This document shows, piece by piece, positions 8,673-16,375 of a stretch of DNA of 64,000 nucleotides (positions are counted from its first letter, which is position 1; each line of letters begins with the position of its first letter). Both the position numbers and the translations under genes were made by a program. The notes beneath the pieces are model-generated. The model searched no databases and was not told the DNA's origin. It saw only the letters and a list, made by a program, of their open reading frames with translations. Source of the stretch: Micromonospora kangleipakensis (GTDB lineage: Bacteria; Actinomycetota; Actinomycetes; Mycobacteriales; Micromonosporaceae); the NCBI RefSeq assembly GCF_004217615.1, contig NZ_SHLD01000001.1:4774001-4838000 (forward strand), read 5' to 3'.

Positions 8673-8873
8673 TCAGCCGTGTGCCTGACTGATCAGCGCC
8701 TTTCTGAGCGCGTCGAGCAACCCTCGACTGAAGGGGCTGTCCGCGCCCGGCGTAACGATAGTGACCAGCGACAAGCCGGCGGTGACCAACGTCGCCGGGT
8801 AGGGCTCGAAGCCAAGTCCCGTACGTTCGTAGGGACTTTCATTGAGTTGGATCTCGAATTCTCGACTCGGCAC
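8673..8873 (-). CDS. short ORF or gene fragment, unknown
   Basis: From a GTG at 8873 the minus strand reads VPSREFEIQLNESPYERTGL and ends in LLDALRKALISQAHG. Composition is protein-like while the other frames are Arg/Pro-rich shadows. No ribosome site is clear and the frame extends upstream in poorer sequence, so it may be the C-terminus of a larger decayed gene. Function unknown. Confidence 0.35.
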   Translation of the reverse strand: MPSREFEIQLNESPYERTGLGFEPYPATLVTAGLSLVTIVTPGADSPFSRGLLDALRKALISQAHG

Positions 8874-8976
8874 GACCGCGCTTCGAGCGCCACAGGGAAT
8901 TCGTGGCCGCAACGTGACGCCCGGTCGGCGGCAGATTCGGATGAGCGCTGGGGTGGGCTCGCAGCCACACGCCCGC

Positions 8977-9492
8977 TCAGCAGTCAAACACCGACCAGCA
9001 GATGTCGTTCCGCAACCGCTGGTCGTCGAGCACGAACTCGCGAATCGCCTCCGGGAGTTGGTCACGCTGCCATCGGCACTCAACTCGCCCTGCGGCATCG
9101 CTCTCGCCTTTCCGGGCGGCAGCACGTGCGGCCTTGATCGCATAGGCGGCCGCACCGAGTTCGTGCGCGGCGACGTGTGCGACGGCCCCCGCCTGGCCAG
9201 CAGCGTACGCGGCATGCCGTGCTGCCCCACGCAGGTCTCTGGCCGCGCCCATTGCATGGCCGCCCGCCGCGCGAGCCTGCATCATCTTGACCTCACCACG
9301 CACCCAGGCGCGGGCGTGCTCGATCGCTTCACGTGGTCGTGGGTCCTCAGGCTGAACCGACTCGAACAGGTGAAGGACGTGCTCCGCGCACGACGCCGCC
9401 CAAAGAGCGAGGAGATGATGATCCGAATCAGTGAGGGTCCCACCGCGACGAACCGTGATGAAGCGAGGGTCCCGAACCTTCGGGAGGATCAT
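8977..9492 (-). CDS. putative immunity protein (Imm-5-like family)
   Basis: 171 residues. MILPKVRDPRFITVRRGG and the alanine-rich helical repeats GGHAMGAARDLRGAARHAAY and AAYAIKAARAA are characteristic of a widespread actinobacterial family annotated as putative immunity proteins. AAGGAG sits about 8 bases before the ATG. The protein is cytoplasmic and all-helical. No toxin, WXG or polymorphic-toxin gene is adjacent, so it is an orphan here. The assignment is by remembered family resemblance. Confidence 0.7.
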   Translation of the reverse strand: MILPKVRDPRFITVRRGGTLTDSDHHLLALWAASCAEHVLHLFESVQPEDPRPREAIEHARAWVRGEVKMMQARAAGGHAMGAARDLRGAARHAAYAAGQAGAVAHVAAHELGAAAYAIKAARAAARKGESDAAGRVECRWQRDQLPEAIREFVLDDQRLRNDICWSVFDC

Positions 9493-9705
9493 GGTTGGGC
9501 GCTCCTTCTAGGGGACGGACCGCAACGTCAACCGTAGCGTCGTTCGATCACCAGAGCGGGCCGTCGGGCGTCGTGCGCCCTGACCCGGATCCCCTCACAC
9601 ATCCTGTACTCGGCACGACAGGGCGGCGCCGAACGCGCGCGGTCGGCGGGCGCCGTCGGGGTTCGTCGCTCTGGGCTCGCGTGATCCGAACGGGGAGGCT
9701 CGCAC

Positions 9706-10278
9706 ATGCGTCGATGGCGGGTGCTGGCGTTGGTGCTGCTGTTCGCCGCGGCGTCCGGTGTCTTCGTCGTGTGGTGGATGTCCGCGCCCAGTGGGCGGAA
9801 GCTGCCTGAGCCGCTGCGCGACCAACTCGCCGCGCGGGTCGTGGAGGCGCTCGAACACGACCCGACCTTTCGTACCGAAGTCACCCGGGAACCGGGCCCG
9901 CGGCCGGTCTGCGTGGCGTCGGTGTTCGGGGTGGCACCGGGTTGGGCTGACACCGCGAGCGACGTGCGCACCATCTATACATGGGTGAACTGCTCGTGGT
10001 TGAGTCCGGCGGATGTCGCCAAGGGCCCGGCTGGTGTCGACATCGACCAGCTCTCCGGGGTGGCGATGCCGATCGCCTTGCATCTGGGTCCACCCGTCAC
10101 GTACCAGGCCCCAGAGGACGGTGAAGAGAACCCGGACAGCGTCCGGCGGATCTTTCCCAAATCGCTGGAAGCTGCCGCCTTCTCCCATCCCTGGCCCTCC
10201 GCCCGGGACGACCTCCGGCAACGCGTTCTGCAGGTAATGGACTCATCAACGCCCTCGCCGTCTCCTTCGCGCTCGTAA
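9706..10278 (+). CDS. secreted or membrane-anchored hypothetical protein
   Basis: 190 residues. The N-terminus MRRWRVLALVLLFAAASGVF is a signal anchor or uncleaved signal. The exported part has two cysteines (PVCVAS, VNCSW) that could form a disulfide and ends in a Ser/Pro-rich tail. GGGGAGG lies about 9 bases upstream. No enzymatic motif is visible. It stands alone between the immunity-like gene and the ICE accessory operon. Confidence 0.7.
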   Translation: MRRWRVLALVLLFAAASGVFVVWWMSAPSGRKLPEPLRDQLAARVVEALEHDPTFRTEVTREPGPRPVCVASVFGVAPGWADTASDVRTIYTWVNCSWLSPADVAKGPAGVDIDQLSGVAMPIALHLGPPVTYQAPEDGEENPDSVRRIFPKSLEAAAFSHPWPSARDDLRQRVLQVMDSSTPSPSPSRS

Positions 10279-10732
10279 CGCCACTGGATCGCCCACCGTG
10301 GCGGGACCAAACCGGCCCGCAGGCGCAAAGACAGCCCCCGTCTGAGTCTCTCCCTGATCTCCTCGTGCTGCCCTGCTGGGACGTCTCCGGCCACGTCGCT
10401 ACTGAGGCACGATCGCTCGTTGGCGAACACCCGCTCATCGGCTGAGAGGGGTGTTCGCCCTGCACACGCGCAACTCGATCACACGGACATCGACCTGACA
10501 GCACCTGACAGATCACGTCCAACACCTGGCGCTGCAGGTCAGCCGCTTGTCGATACCGCCGCGTTGACAGATGCGCCGGCTACGGTCCACCGCACACCTT
10601 GTCTCCGTACCCCTGTCACCCGCGCCACCGCGATTCCCCTCGCCCACCGAACGGTCGGCCCGCGATCGCCTCCCGCGCCCTGTGACGCAACCCCTGCGGA
10701 TCCCCTCCCCCTGCAGAAGGGAGCACCCTGTC
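10279..10732. other. intergenic, likely promoter region of accessory operon
   Basis: No gene is recognised. Frames running through are proline/arginine-rich shadows without ribosome sites. A TTGACA hexamer at 10564 could be a -35 element for the downstream operon, but no well-spaced -10 is obvious. Confidence 0.35.
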
Positions 10733-11422
10733 GTGTCCGACGTCCGACTCGTCATCGTCTGCATGCCCGCCGGCACCTGCGCCGACTGGTTCTCCGCCTC
10801 AGAGATCCTCGACCGGCAGCGCCTCGCCACCAGCATCCCGGTGCAAATGTTTCCCGTCCGCCGCCGGGCGATCAGCGGCGTGATCAGCCGCTGGTCGGCC
10901 CGTCACCTCGTCCATCCCGTGCGCCGCCGCGCCGCGGTCGCCATCGCCGCCGGTGGTCGGCTGCGTCGGCTGGACCTGACCGCCGCCGCCACCCTCGCCC
11001 ACGCTGACGCTGTCTACCGGTGGCGGGTGTGGTCCCACGTCGTCGCCCGCATCCCCGCCGCCCGCCCGCTACGCGACTTCCGCGCCGACCAGCGGCTCAC
11101 GGCTGAGCAGGCGCTGCGGCGGTTCGAAGCCCAACCTCGAGTGCTGGCCATGCTCGCCCATAACTGCCACCCCCACGCCCGCGTACCCCTGCACTTGCAG
11201 GAGCTCGAGGCCTACCAGGCGGGTGAGGTCACCTACGGCGTCCTGCACTGGCAGCGGGCGATCGCCGGCGACGCCATGGTGACCGACGACGGCCGGCTCC
11301 TCGAGCCCGCCAGCGACAGCCTCGCCGACCGGCTGCGCTACCTCGCCCACGCCGCCGCGTATCTGCGCGCCCTGCCGCGGGACCGGCACATCGTCGCCGT
11401 CCACGCCGCCCCACGCCCCTGA
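10733..11422 (+). CDS. hypothetical protein of ICE accessory operon
   Basis: 229 residues from the GTG at 10733; GAAGGGAG lies about 10 bases upstream, and the in-frame extension back to 10571 is low quality. Alpha-helical, Arg/Ala-rich, no membrane segment. A short hydrophobic strand, VRLVIVCMPAGTCADW, opens the protein. First of five same-strand genes with spacings of about 60-120 bases, so probably co-transcribed. Function unknown. Confidence 0.65.
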   Translation: MSDVRLVIVCMPAGTCADWFSASEILDRQRLATSIPVQMFPVRRRAISGVISRWSARHLVHPVRRRAAVAIAAGGRLRRLDLTAAATLAHADAVYRWRVWSHVVARIPAARPLRDFRADQRLTAEQALRRFEAQPRVLAMLAHNCHPHARVPLHLQELEAYQAGEVTYGVLHWQRAIAGDAMVTDDGRLLEPASDSLADRLRYLAHAAAYLRALPRDRHIVAVHAAPRP

Positions 11423-11526
11423 CACCGAGGCACTGCGCCGTCGAGGTCACCTGCCGGCCATGACGCAAGCGACGAGCACCGCATCCCCGACATTGCCCCG
11501 CCGGGCAGCCCACCAAGGAGGTCCCC

Positions 11527-12249
11527 GTGTCCTACGACCCTGTTCTCACCGCGATCGCCGTCGCCACCAACGACGTGCTCACCGACCACCTGTGGCGGCA
11601 CGACGCCGCCGCCGGCGATCCCGTCGCCGACATCGCGGTGGCACTGCACCGCGCCGCCTACGACTTCACCCTCACGGCCCGCCAACTCACCGAAACCCTG
11701 CACCGGCTGCGCCAGCACTGCACCCACCATCTGGACACCCTCACCTGCTACGCCACCCTCGCCCGACCGCACAGCCTCGACGCCGACACCCTGCGTCTGC
11801 TCCAACTGCTTGAACGGCACGAGGCCGGCCGCGACGCCGTCGTCACCGCCTACGGCGCCTGGCGCAAACACCGACCGATCTCCGCCGACCCGCTCATCCG
11901 CCACCTGCTCCCTGCGCCGTACAACCCTCGCCACGGGATGGTCACCCTCGGCGCAGACGGCGACAGCTGGATCGTCGTTCCCGACCGGGTCGCCGCCGAA
12001 GCGTGGGGCCTGGCCACCTCCGGCACCGTCATCGGCGACATCCGCCCCCACCCGGACGGGTGGCAGCCCACCGCCTACGCCGATCCCGCCCACCGCGCCC
12101 AGCAACCGCACCTGGTGCACCAGCTGCCCGCCGCCGCGGACGAGGCGACTGCCTGCTCGTCCCTGCTGCGCTGGTGGGCGGCCCGCGACCGCACCCTCTG
12201 GCACGACGGGGCGGGGGCCACCGGCGAACACCCGGTCCTGCCCGCTTGA
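11527..12249 (+). CDS. hypothetical protein of ICE accessory operon
   Basis: 240 residues beginning at a GTG with AAGGAGG 6 bases upstream, an excellent ribosome site. Mostly helical with many His, Arg and Leu residues; mid-protein segments such as HGMVTLGADGDSWIVVP suggest a small beta unit. It has no membrane segment or known motif. It is conserved in position with its neighbours, which suits an accessory role in conjugation or element maintenance. Confidence 0.7.
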   Translation: MSYDPVLTAIAVATNDVLTDHLWRHDAAAGDPVADIAVALHRAAYDFTLTARQLTETLHRLRQHCTHHLDTLTCYATLARPHSLDADTLRLLQLLERHEAGRDAVVTAYGAWRKHRPISADPLIRHLLPAPYNPRHGMVTLGADGDSWIVVPDRVAAEAWGLATSGTVIGDIRPHPDGWQPTAYADPAHRAQQPHLVHQLPAAADEATACSSLLRWWAARDRTLWHDGAGATGEHPVLPA

Positions 12250-12312
12250 CACTCCGCCTCCCCAGCCCGACGCCGCCCCCGGTGTCGGGCTCTTTCGTGG
12301 AAAGGACACGCC

Positions 12313-13005
12313 TTGAGCACACCGACACCAACCGCGCAGCTCACCCTCCCAGCCCCAGGTGACGGCCCGGACAACGGGCATCAGGTGGGTGAGCGCACAG
12401 GTGGCCGCCCCGCCACCGATCCAGCTCCCCTGTCCACCGCCCGGCACATCACCAGCGTCGACGGCGGGGAACCGGCCGACGGGGCGCCCACCCGGCGGCA
12501 ACTCTCCGATGTGCCGCCTGTCGACAGCGCCGGGCAGCCGACCGCCGTCGAGGAACCGATCGACGCGTCCACGGCCGGCCCCACCGGCGAAGAGCAGGAG
12601 CCGCCGAAGCGGTGTCGGGGCTGCCAGGCGCAGCTGGCCGGCGTCTGCCCCGGCTGCGGGCAGACCACCTCCGCCTACTGCGGAGCGTGTCGCCGCGACC
12701 AGCCCCACAGCCGCCAGGGTCAACCGCGGATCCTCGCCAATGGGCTGCCCCGGCTGCGCCCCGGCGAGCTGCCGCAGCTCGTCGCTCAGGTCATGCGGGA
12801 CAACCGGCTGCCTGAGCACCGTGGCATCGCCGGCTGGACCGCCAGCCGCATCGCGGTCTACCTCCCCGGCCGCAGCACCGGCGCCATCGGCCAGGCCCTC
12901 GACACCCTCGCCCGCGCCGGCACCGCACAGCTCATCGGCGAACAACCCGCCCGCTACCAACTCGCCTCGGCCGATGCCGAGCAGGCCGACAGCACCGACA
13001 ACTGA
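12313..13005 (+). CDS. zinc-ribbon plus winged-helix protein
   Basis: 230 residues from a TTG start preceded by GGAAAGGA. Residues 1-95 are disordered and Pro/Gly/Thr-rich. A cysteine cluster CRGCQAQLAGVCPGCGQ followed by YCGACRRDQ near residues 100-130 gives three CxxC pairs, a likely zinc ribbon. The remainder, from LPRLRPGELPQLV to IGQALDTLARAG, looks like a winged helix. The combination suggests a DNA-binding regulator or relaxosome-type factor of the element. Confidence 0.65.
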   Translation: MSTPTPTAQLTLPAPGDGPDNGHQVGERTGGRPATDPAPLSTARHITSVDGGEPADGAPTRRQLSDVPPVDSAGQPTAVEEPIDASTAGPTGEEQEPPKRCRGCQAQLAGVCPGCGQTTSAYCGACRRDQPHSRQGQPRILANGLPRLRPGELPQLVAQVMRDNRLPEHRGIAGWTASRIAVYLPGRSTGAIGQALDTLARAGTAQLIGEQPARYQLASADAEQADSTDN

Positions 13006-13084
13006 CCGCCAGAGCGGCCCGTCCCCACCGCGGGAAGGGCCGCCCTGCGCTGTCGCTCCCCCACCCCTGCCGGAAGGAATTGTT

Positions 13085-14062
13085 ATGACACAGCCGACCA
13101 TGCGCATCCGCGGTGCCGCTGACCTCATCGCCGCCGTTCCCTACCTCCTCGGCTTCCACCCCACCGACAGCCTCACCGTCACCGCCCTGCGCAACGCCCG
13201 CGTCACCTTCGCCATGCGCGCCGACCTACCCGCCGCCGGCGCGCCCGTTGACGTCGTCGCCGCGCACGCCGACCAGGTCGTCACCGCCATCACCCGGCAG
13301 AACGGCATCACCGGCGTGATCGTCGTCGGCTACGGGCCTGCCGCACGCGTCACCCCCACCGTCGACGCCACCCGCGACGCGCTCACCGCCGCCGGCGTCG
13401 CCGTACGTGACGCGCTGCGGGTCACCGACGGACGCTTCTGGTCCTACACCTGCCCCGACCCCGCCTGCTGCCCCGCCGACGGCACACCATGCCACCCCGA
13501 CAGCAGCGTCCTCGCCGCCGAAGCGACCCTCGCCGGGATGGTCGCCCTGCCCAGCCGGACCGACCTCGCCGCCCAGATAGCCGCCGTTGACGGCGACGTC
13601 CGCCAGCGCATGAGCGACGCCACCACCAGGGCCCTGTATGAGATGGCGGCGCTCGAGCGCGACGCGGACCTGGCCGAACGCGGATACGCCGCCGTCCGCA
13701 ACGCCCACCAGTGTTACGAAGACGGGCGAGCGCTCAGTGACGACGAGGCGGCCTGGCTCACCATCCTGCTGCAGCACCGCGAAGTCCGGGACTACGCCGG
13801 CGCCCACAGCAGCGACCACCCCAGCCGGCTCACCTTATGGACCGACATCACCCGGCGCGCCGAACCCGGGCTGGTCGCTGCGCCCGCCAGCCTGCTCGCC
13901 TACACCGCCTGGCAACACGGCAACGGCGCGCTCGCCCTGCTCGCCGTCGACCGGGCCCTTGATGCCGACCCCACCTACACCCTCGCCCACCTCATCGGGG
14001 AGGCGCTGCAGGCCAGCATCCCGCCCAGCGCCATCAGCGGTTGGCCGGCGGAGCGCTCGTGA
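13085..14062 (+). CDS. DUF4192 domain protein
   Basis: 325 residues. The start, ADLIAAVPYLLGFHPTDSLT, is the diagnostic opening of DUF4192, an actinobacterial family of unknown function. Family landmarks follow: ITGVIVVGYGP, DGRFWSYTC and SSVLAAEATLAGM. The ending carries a TPR-like stretch, GALALLAVDRALDADPTYTL. The ATG at 13085 has GGAAGGAA upstream. Part of the ICE-like accessory operon. No catalytic role is known. Confidence 0.82.
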   Translation: MTQPTMRIRGAADLIAAVPYLLGFHPTDSLTVTALRNARVTFAMRADLPAAGAPVDVVAAHADQVVTAITRQNGITGVIVVGYGPAARVTPTVDATRDALTAAGVAVRDALRVTDGRFWSYTCPDPACCPADGTPCHPDSSVLAAEATLAGMVALPSRTDLAAQIAAVDGDVRQRMSDATTRALYEMAALERDADLAERGYAAVRNAHQCYEDGRALSDDEAAWLTILLQHREVRDYAGAHSSDHPSRLTLWTDITRRAEPGLVAAPASLLAYTAWQHGNGALALLAVDRALDADPTYTLAHLIGEALQASIPPSAISGWPAERS

Positions 14063-14180
14063 CGCACCGGTCGGGTGCCGCCTTCCCGGCGGCACCCGAC
14101 CCGCCATTTCTGTCTCCAGCACCGACGCCTGCCGTCCGGTGGAGTGCTGCACCGATGCATCGACCTACCGGGGAGCCACA

Positions 14181-15164
14181 GTGAAGAAAATCGTCATCAC
14201 CGTTGTCGGGATGGTTCTCGTCAGTTGCCTCGGGCTGCCGGTTCTCCTGTCCGGTTCGCTGGGAGGCGGCGCAGCGTGCCCTGGTGCCGATGCCCGCGGC
14301 CTTGGGGCATATGACGCCGAGCAGTTGGACATCGCCGGCACCATCGTCGACGTCGGCGTGGCGCAAGGCGTGCCGCGGTGGGGCTGGATCGTGGCCGTGG
14401 CCACCGCATTGCAGGAGTCGGGGCTGCGCAACCTGCCTCACCTCGGTGAGGCCAACGACCACGACTCGGTGGGGGTGTTCCAGCAGCGCCCCAGCCAAGG
14501 GTGGGGTACGACGAGGCAGCTGACGGATCCGGCATACCAAGCGCGCGGCTTCTACGAGCGGCTTCTTCGTGTGCCGGGCTGGCAGCAGATGTCGCTGACG
14601 GAGGCAGCGCAGGCTGTGCAGCGGTCGGCCTACCCCGACGCATACGGTCGATGGGCCGGCGACTCCCACAGACTCGTCGACGCGGTGACCAGCGGACCAG
14701 GATCCTGCGAGCCGGCCGCATCGGCGTCACTGCCGCACGGGTTCACACTGCCTCCGGCGACCCCGGCGCCGGTCGTCGCGGCCATCTCCTGGGCGCTGCG
14801 GCAGCTTGGCACTCCCTACGCATTCGGGGGAAGCTGCACAGATCCGCACGCCGGCAACCCGAACACCCAATGCGACTGCTCCTCCCTGGTCCAGCAGGCC
14901 TACCGAGCGGCCGGTATCAGCATCCCCCGCGTGACGACCGATCAGGTACGCACCGGCAGGGGCGTGCCTTCTCCGCAGCTGCTGGAGCCGGGTGACCTGG
15001 TCTTCATACCTGGATCGATGGGAAGCCCGCGGAACCCTCGCCACGTTGGCATGTACATCGGCGCTGGGATGATCGTGCAGGCTCCAGCAGCCGGAGACGT
15101 CATCAAGATCAGTCAATTGGAGGGATGGCGTCGTGACATCGTCGCCATTCGGCGGTTCATTTGA
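14181..15164 (+). CDS. secreted bifunctional cell-wall hydrolase: lysozyme-like plus NlpC/P60 peptidase
   Basis: 327 residues from the GTG at 14181 (GGGGAG upstream). Signal peptide about 1-30. The first domain resembles a soluble lytic transglycosylase, with a candidate catalytic Glu in ATALQESGLRN and GVFQQRPSQGWG. The second is NlpC/P60: Cys233 in CDCSSLVQQAY, His288 in RHVGMYIG and GDLVFIPGS. Such enzymes are used by Gram-positive conjugation systems to open peptidoglycan for the transfer channel (VirB1/TcpG/Orf14-like role). It is last of the accessory operon, supporting a transfer function. Both catalytic residues are intact. Confidence 0.85.
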   Translation: MKKIVITVVGMVLVSCLGLPVLLSGSLGGGAACPGADARGLGAYDAEQLDIAGTIVDVGVAQGVPRWGWIVAVATALQESGLRNLPHLGEANDHDSVGVFQQRPSQGWGTTRQLTDPAYQARGFYERLLRVPGWQQMSLTEAAQAVQRSAYPDAYGRWAGDSHRLVDAVTSGPGSCEPAASASLPHGFTLPPATPAPVVAAISWALRQLGTPYAFGGSCTDPHAGNPNTQCDCSSLVQQAYRAAGISIPRVTTDQVRTGRGVPSPQLLEPGDLVFIPGSMGSPRNPRHVGMYIGAGMIVQAPAAGDVIKISQLEGWRRDIVAIRRFI

Positions 15165-15188
15165 TAGCGCTCGCTGTGGAAGCAGTGT

Positions 15189-15305
15189 GATCTGCGAGAT
15201 CGCGACAGCGCCGGCCGGTACGACGACGCGATTGCGGCGTTCGAGGCAGCCACCGCACAGTTCGAGCGGCTCGACGGCCGGGTACATGCCGCTCGGAGCC
15301 GGTTC
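15189..15305 (+). pseudogene. TPR-like protein fragment
   Basis: The plus strand reads AGRYDDAIAAFEAATAQFER, then LDGRVHAARSRF, which is a good tetratricopeptide helix pair. It lacks a start codon or ribosome site and decays downstream. It is probably the tail of a deleted TPR protein; the motif is degenerate enough that chance cannot be excluded. Confidence 0.3.
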
Positions 15306-15414
15306 GGTCGGACAGGTGCACCCGCCACATTGGACCGCACCACCGAGCCGAGCGGACGACGGCCGAGCAACTGGCGTCAGGGTGTGCCACTGCTGGCTGG
15401 TTGGCTTGGTCGTC

Positions 15415-15885
15415 TCACGGCACGTCCGGGTCGGGGTGCTTTGTCCGACAGCTGCTCGCTGCGGCGTCATCGATGAGGGAGTTGTCGAGGAGCCAGTCGA
15501 TGGCCCGGCGGGTTGCCCGGGCCTGGTGGAAGGCGTGCCAGGCCGGCAGCAGGTGCGGGTACTCCTCGTACAGCTCGTCCTTGAACCGGCGGAAGGCGCC
15601 CCTGCCCTGGATCGCCCGCAGGAGCCTGCGTCCCGCTCGCTCGTCGCTGACCCGCTCGGCGAAGTCGGCCATGTCGCGGTGCCACACGGAGGACGGTAAC
15701 CCCTCGATGGGGACCAGATCGAGTTCATCAAGGTCCACGGGTGTCTTCCCGTCGATCCCGCCGTCGGCCGTCCACATCATGATTTCTCCGCTGGCCGGGT
15801 CGATGAGCCAGCGGTACTCGTACGCGCTCTGGTCCTGCAGCGCGGTGGCGATCTCCTCGAGATCGAGGTCGCGTACATCGAGCAT
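15415..15885 (-). CDS. UPF0158 family protein
   Basis: 156 residues from the ATG at 15885, preceded by GGGAG. It contains the UPF0158 landmarks: LDLEEIATALQDQ, YEYRWLIDPASGEIMMW, MADFAERVSDERAGRRLLRA, IQGRGAFRRFKDEL and the tryptophan-rich tail. Members are cytoplasmic and of unknown function. The upstream extension to 15939 is rejected since it lacks a ribosome site. Monocistronic as far as visible. Confidence 0.85.
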   Translation of the reverse strand: MLDVRDLDLEEIATALQDQSAYEYRWLIDPASGEIMMWTADGGIDGKTPVDLDELDLVPIEGLPSSVWHRDMADFAERVSDERAGRRLLRAIQGRGAFRRFKDELYEEYPHLLPAWHAFHQARATRRAIDWLLDNSLIDDAAASSCRTKHPDPDVP

Positions 15886-16375
15886 CTGTCCGCTCCCGGA
15901 TGCAGTAGTCCTCGGCGACCACGGTAGTCCCGCGCCCACCCGGCCGTGAAGCTACCGGCCCGTTCCTTCGTTGGCACGGGACCGACGCCGTGGTGTGGCC
16001 CTTCTGCCCGCGGACGGGATCGGGAGGCCGGTCACCTACAGCCCGCGGCGTCGAGTGTCCTGAGGAACGTCGGCCGACGTTGTGCTCCCGCCGGACACCG
16101 CGCGCTCCGCTTCCCCCAGGCTGGCCGCATCGGACGCGCCCGTCAACGTCGAACTCGTACAAGCGGGTGGTGGCCGGCTGCGCCCGCTGGCCACCACCCC
16201 TCGGGATGACACGGTCAGTGGTGGTGTCCGAGTTGGGACCTGATCTCGCTATTGATCTTCTTCCCCCAGACAAGAGGAATGATCAACCAAGGGCTGTCCC
16301 CATGAGCAACCGGGGCCACACCCGACGATCACATGTCGTGTGCCTACCCGTGCCCGCAGAGGTGGCCGCGTCGGC
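15886..16375. other. intergenic, no gene recognised
   Basis: Several overlapping frames cross this stretch on both strands; all look like Arg/Gly/Pro-rich shadows. The only structural signal is the strong hairpin at 16165-16199, listed separately. Confidence 0.4.
16165..16199. terminator. strong hairpin, probable intrinsic terminator
   Basis: A perfect 11-bp inverted repeat GGGTGGTGGCC/GGCCACCACCC at 16165-16175 and 16189-16199 encloses a 13-base loop that could itself pair. It lies about 180 bases downstream of the minus-strand metallophosphoesterase gene. There is no T tract, as is frequent for actinomycete terminators. Confidence 0.5.

Noticed and set aside
10279..10732. A gene extending the 10733 frame back to 10571
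   Set aside because: The extension lacks a ribosome site and is Arg/Pro/Ser-rich; the GTG at 10733 has GAAGGGAG upstream.
11338..13128. A 596-codon minus-strand frame under the accessory operon
   Set aside because: Gly/Val/Arg-rich, no motif, and covers three well-supported plus-strand genes with ribosome sites.
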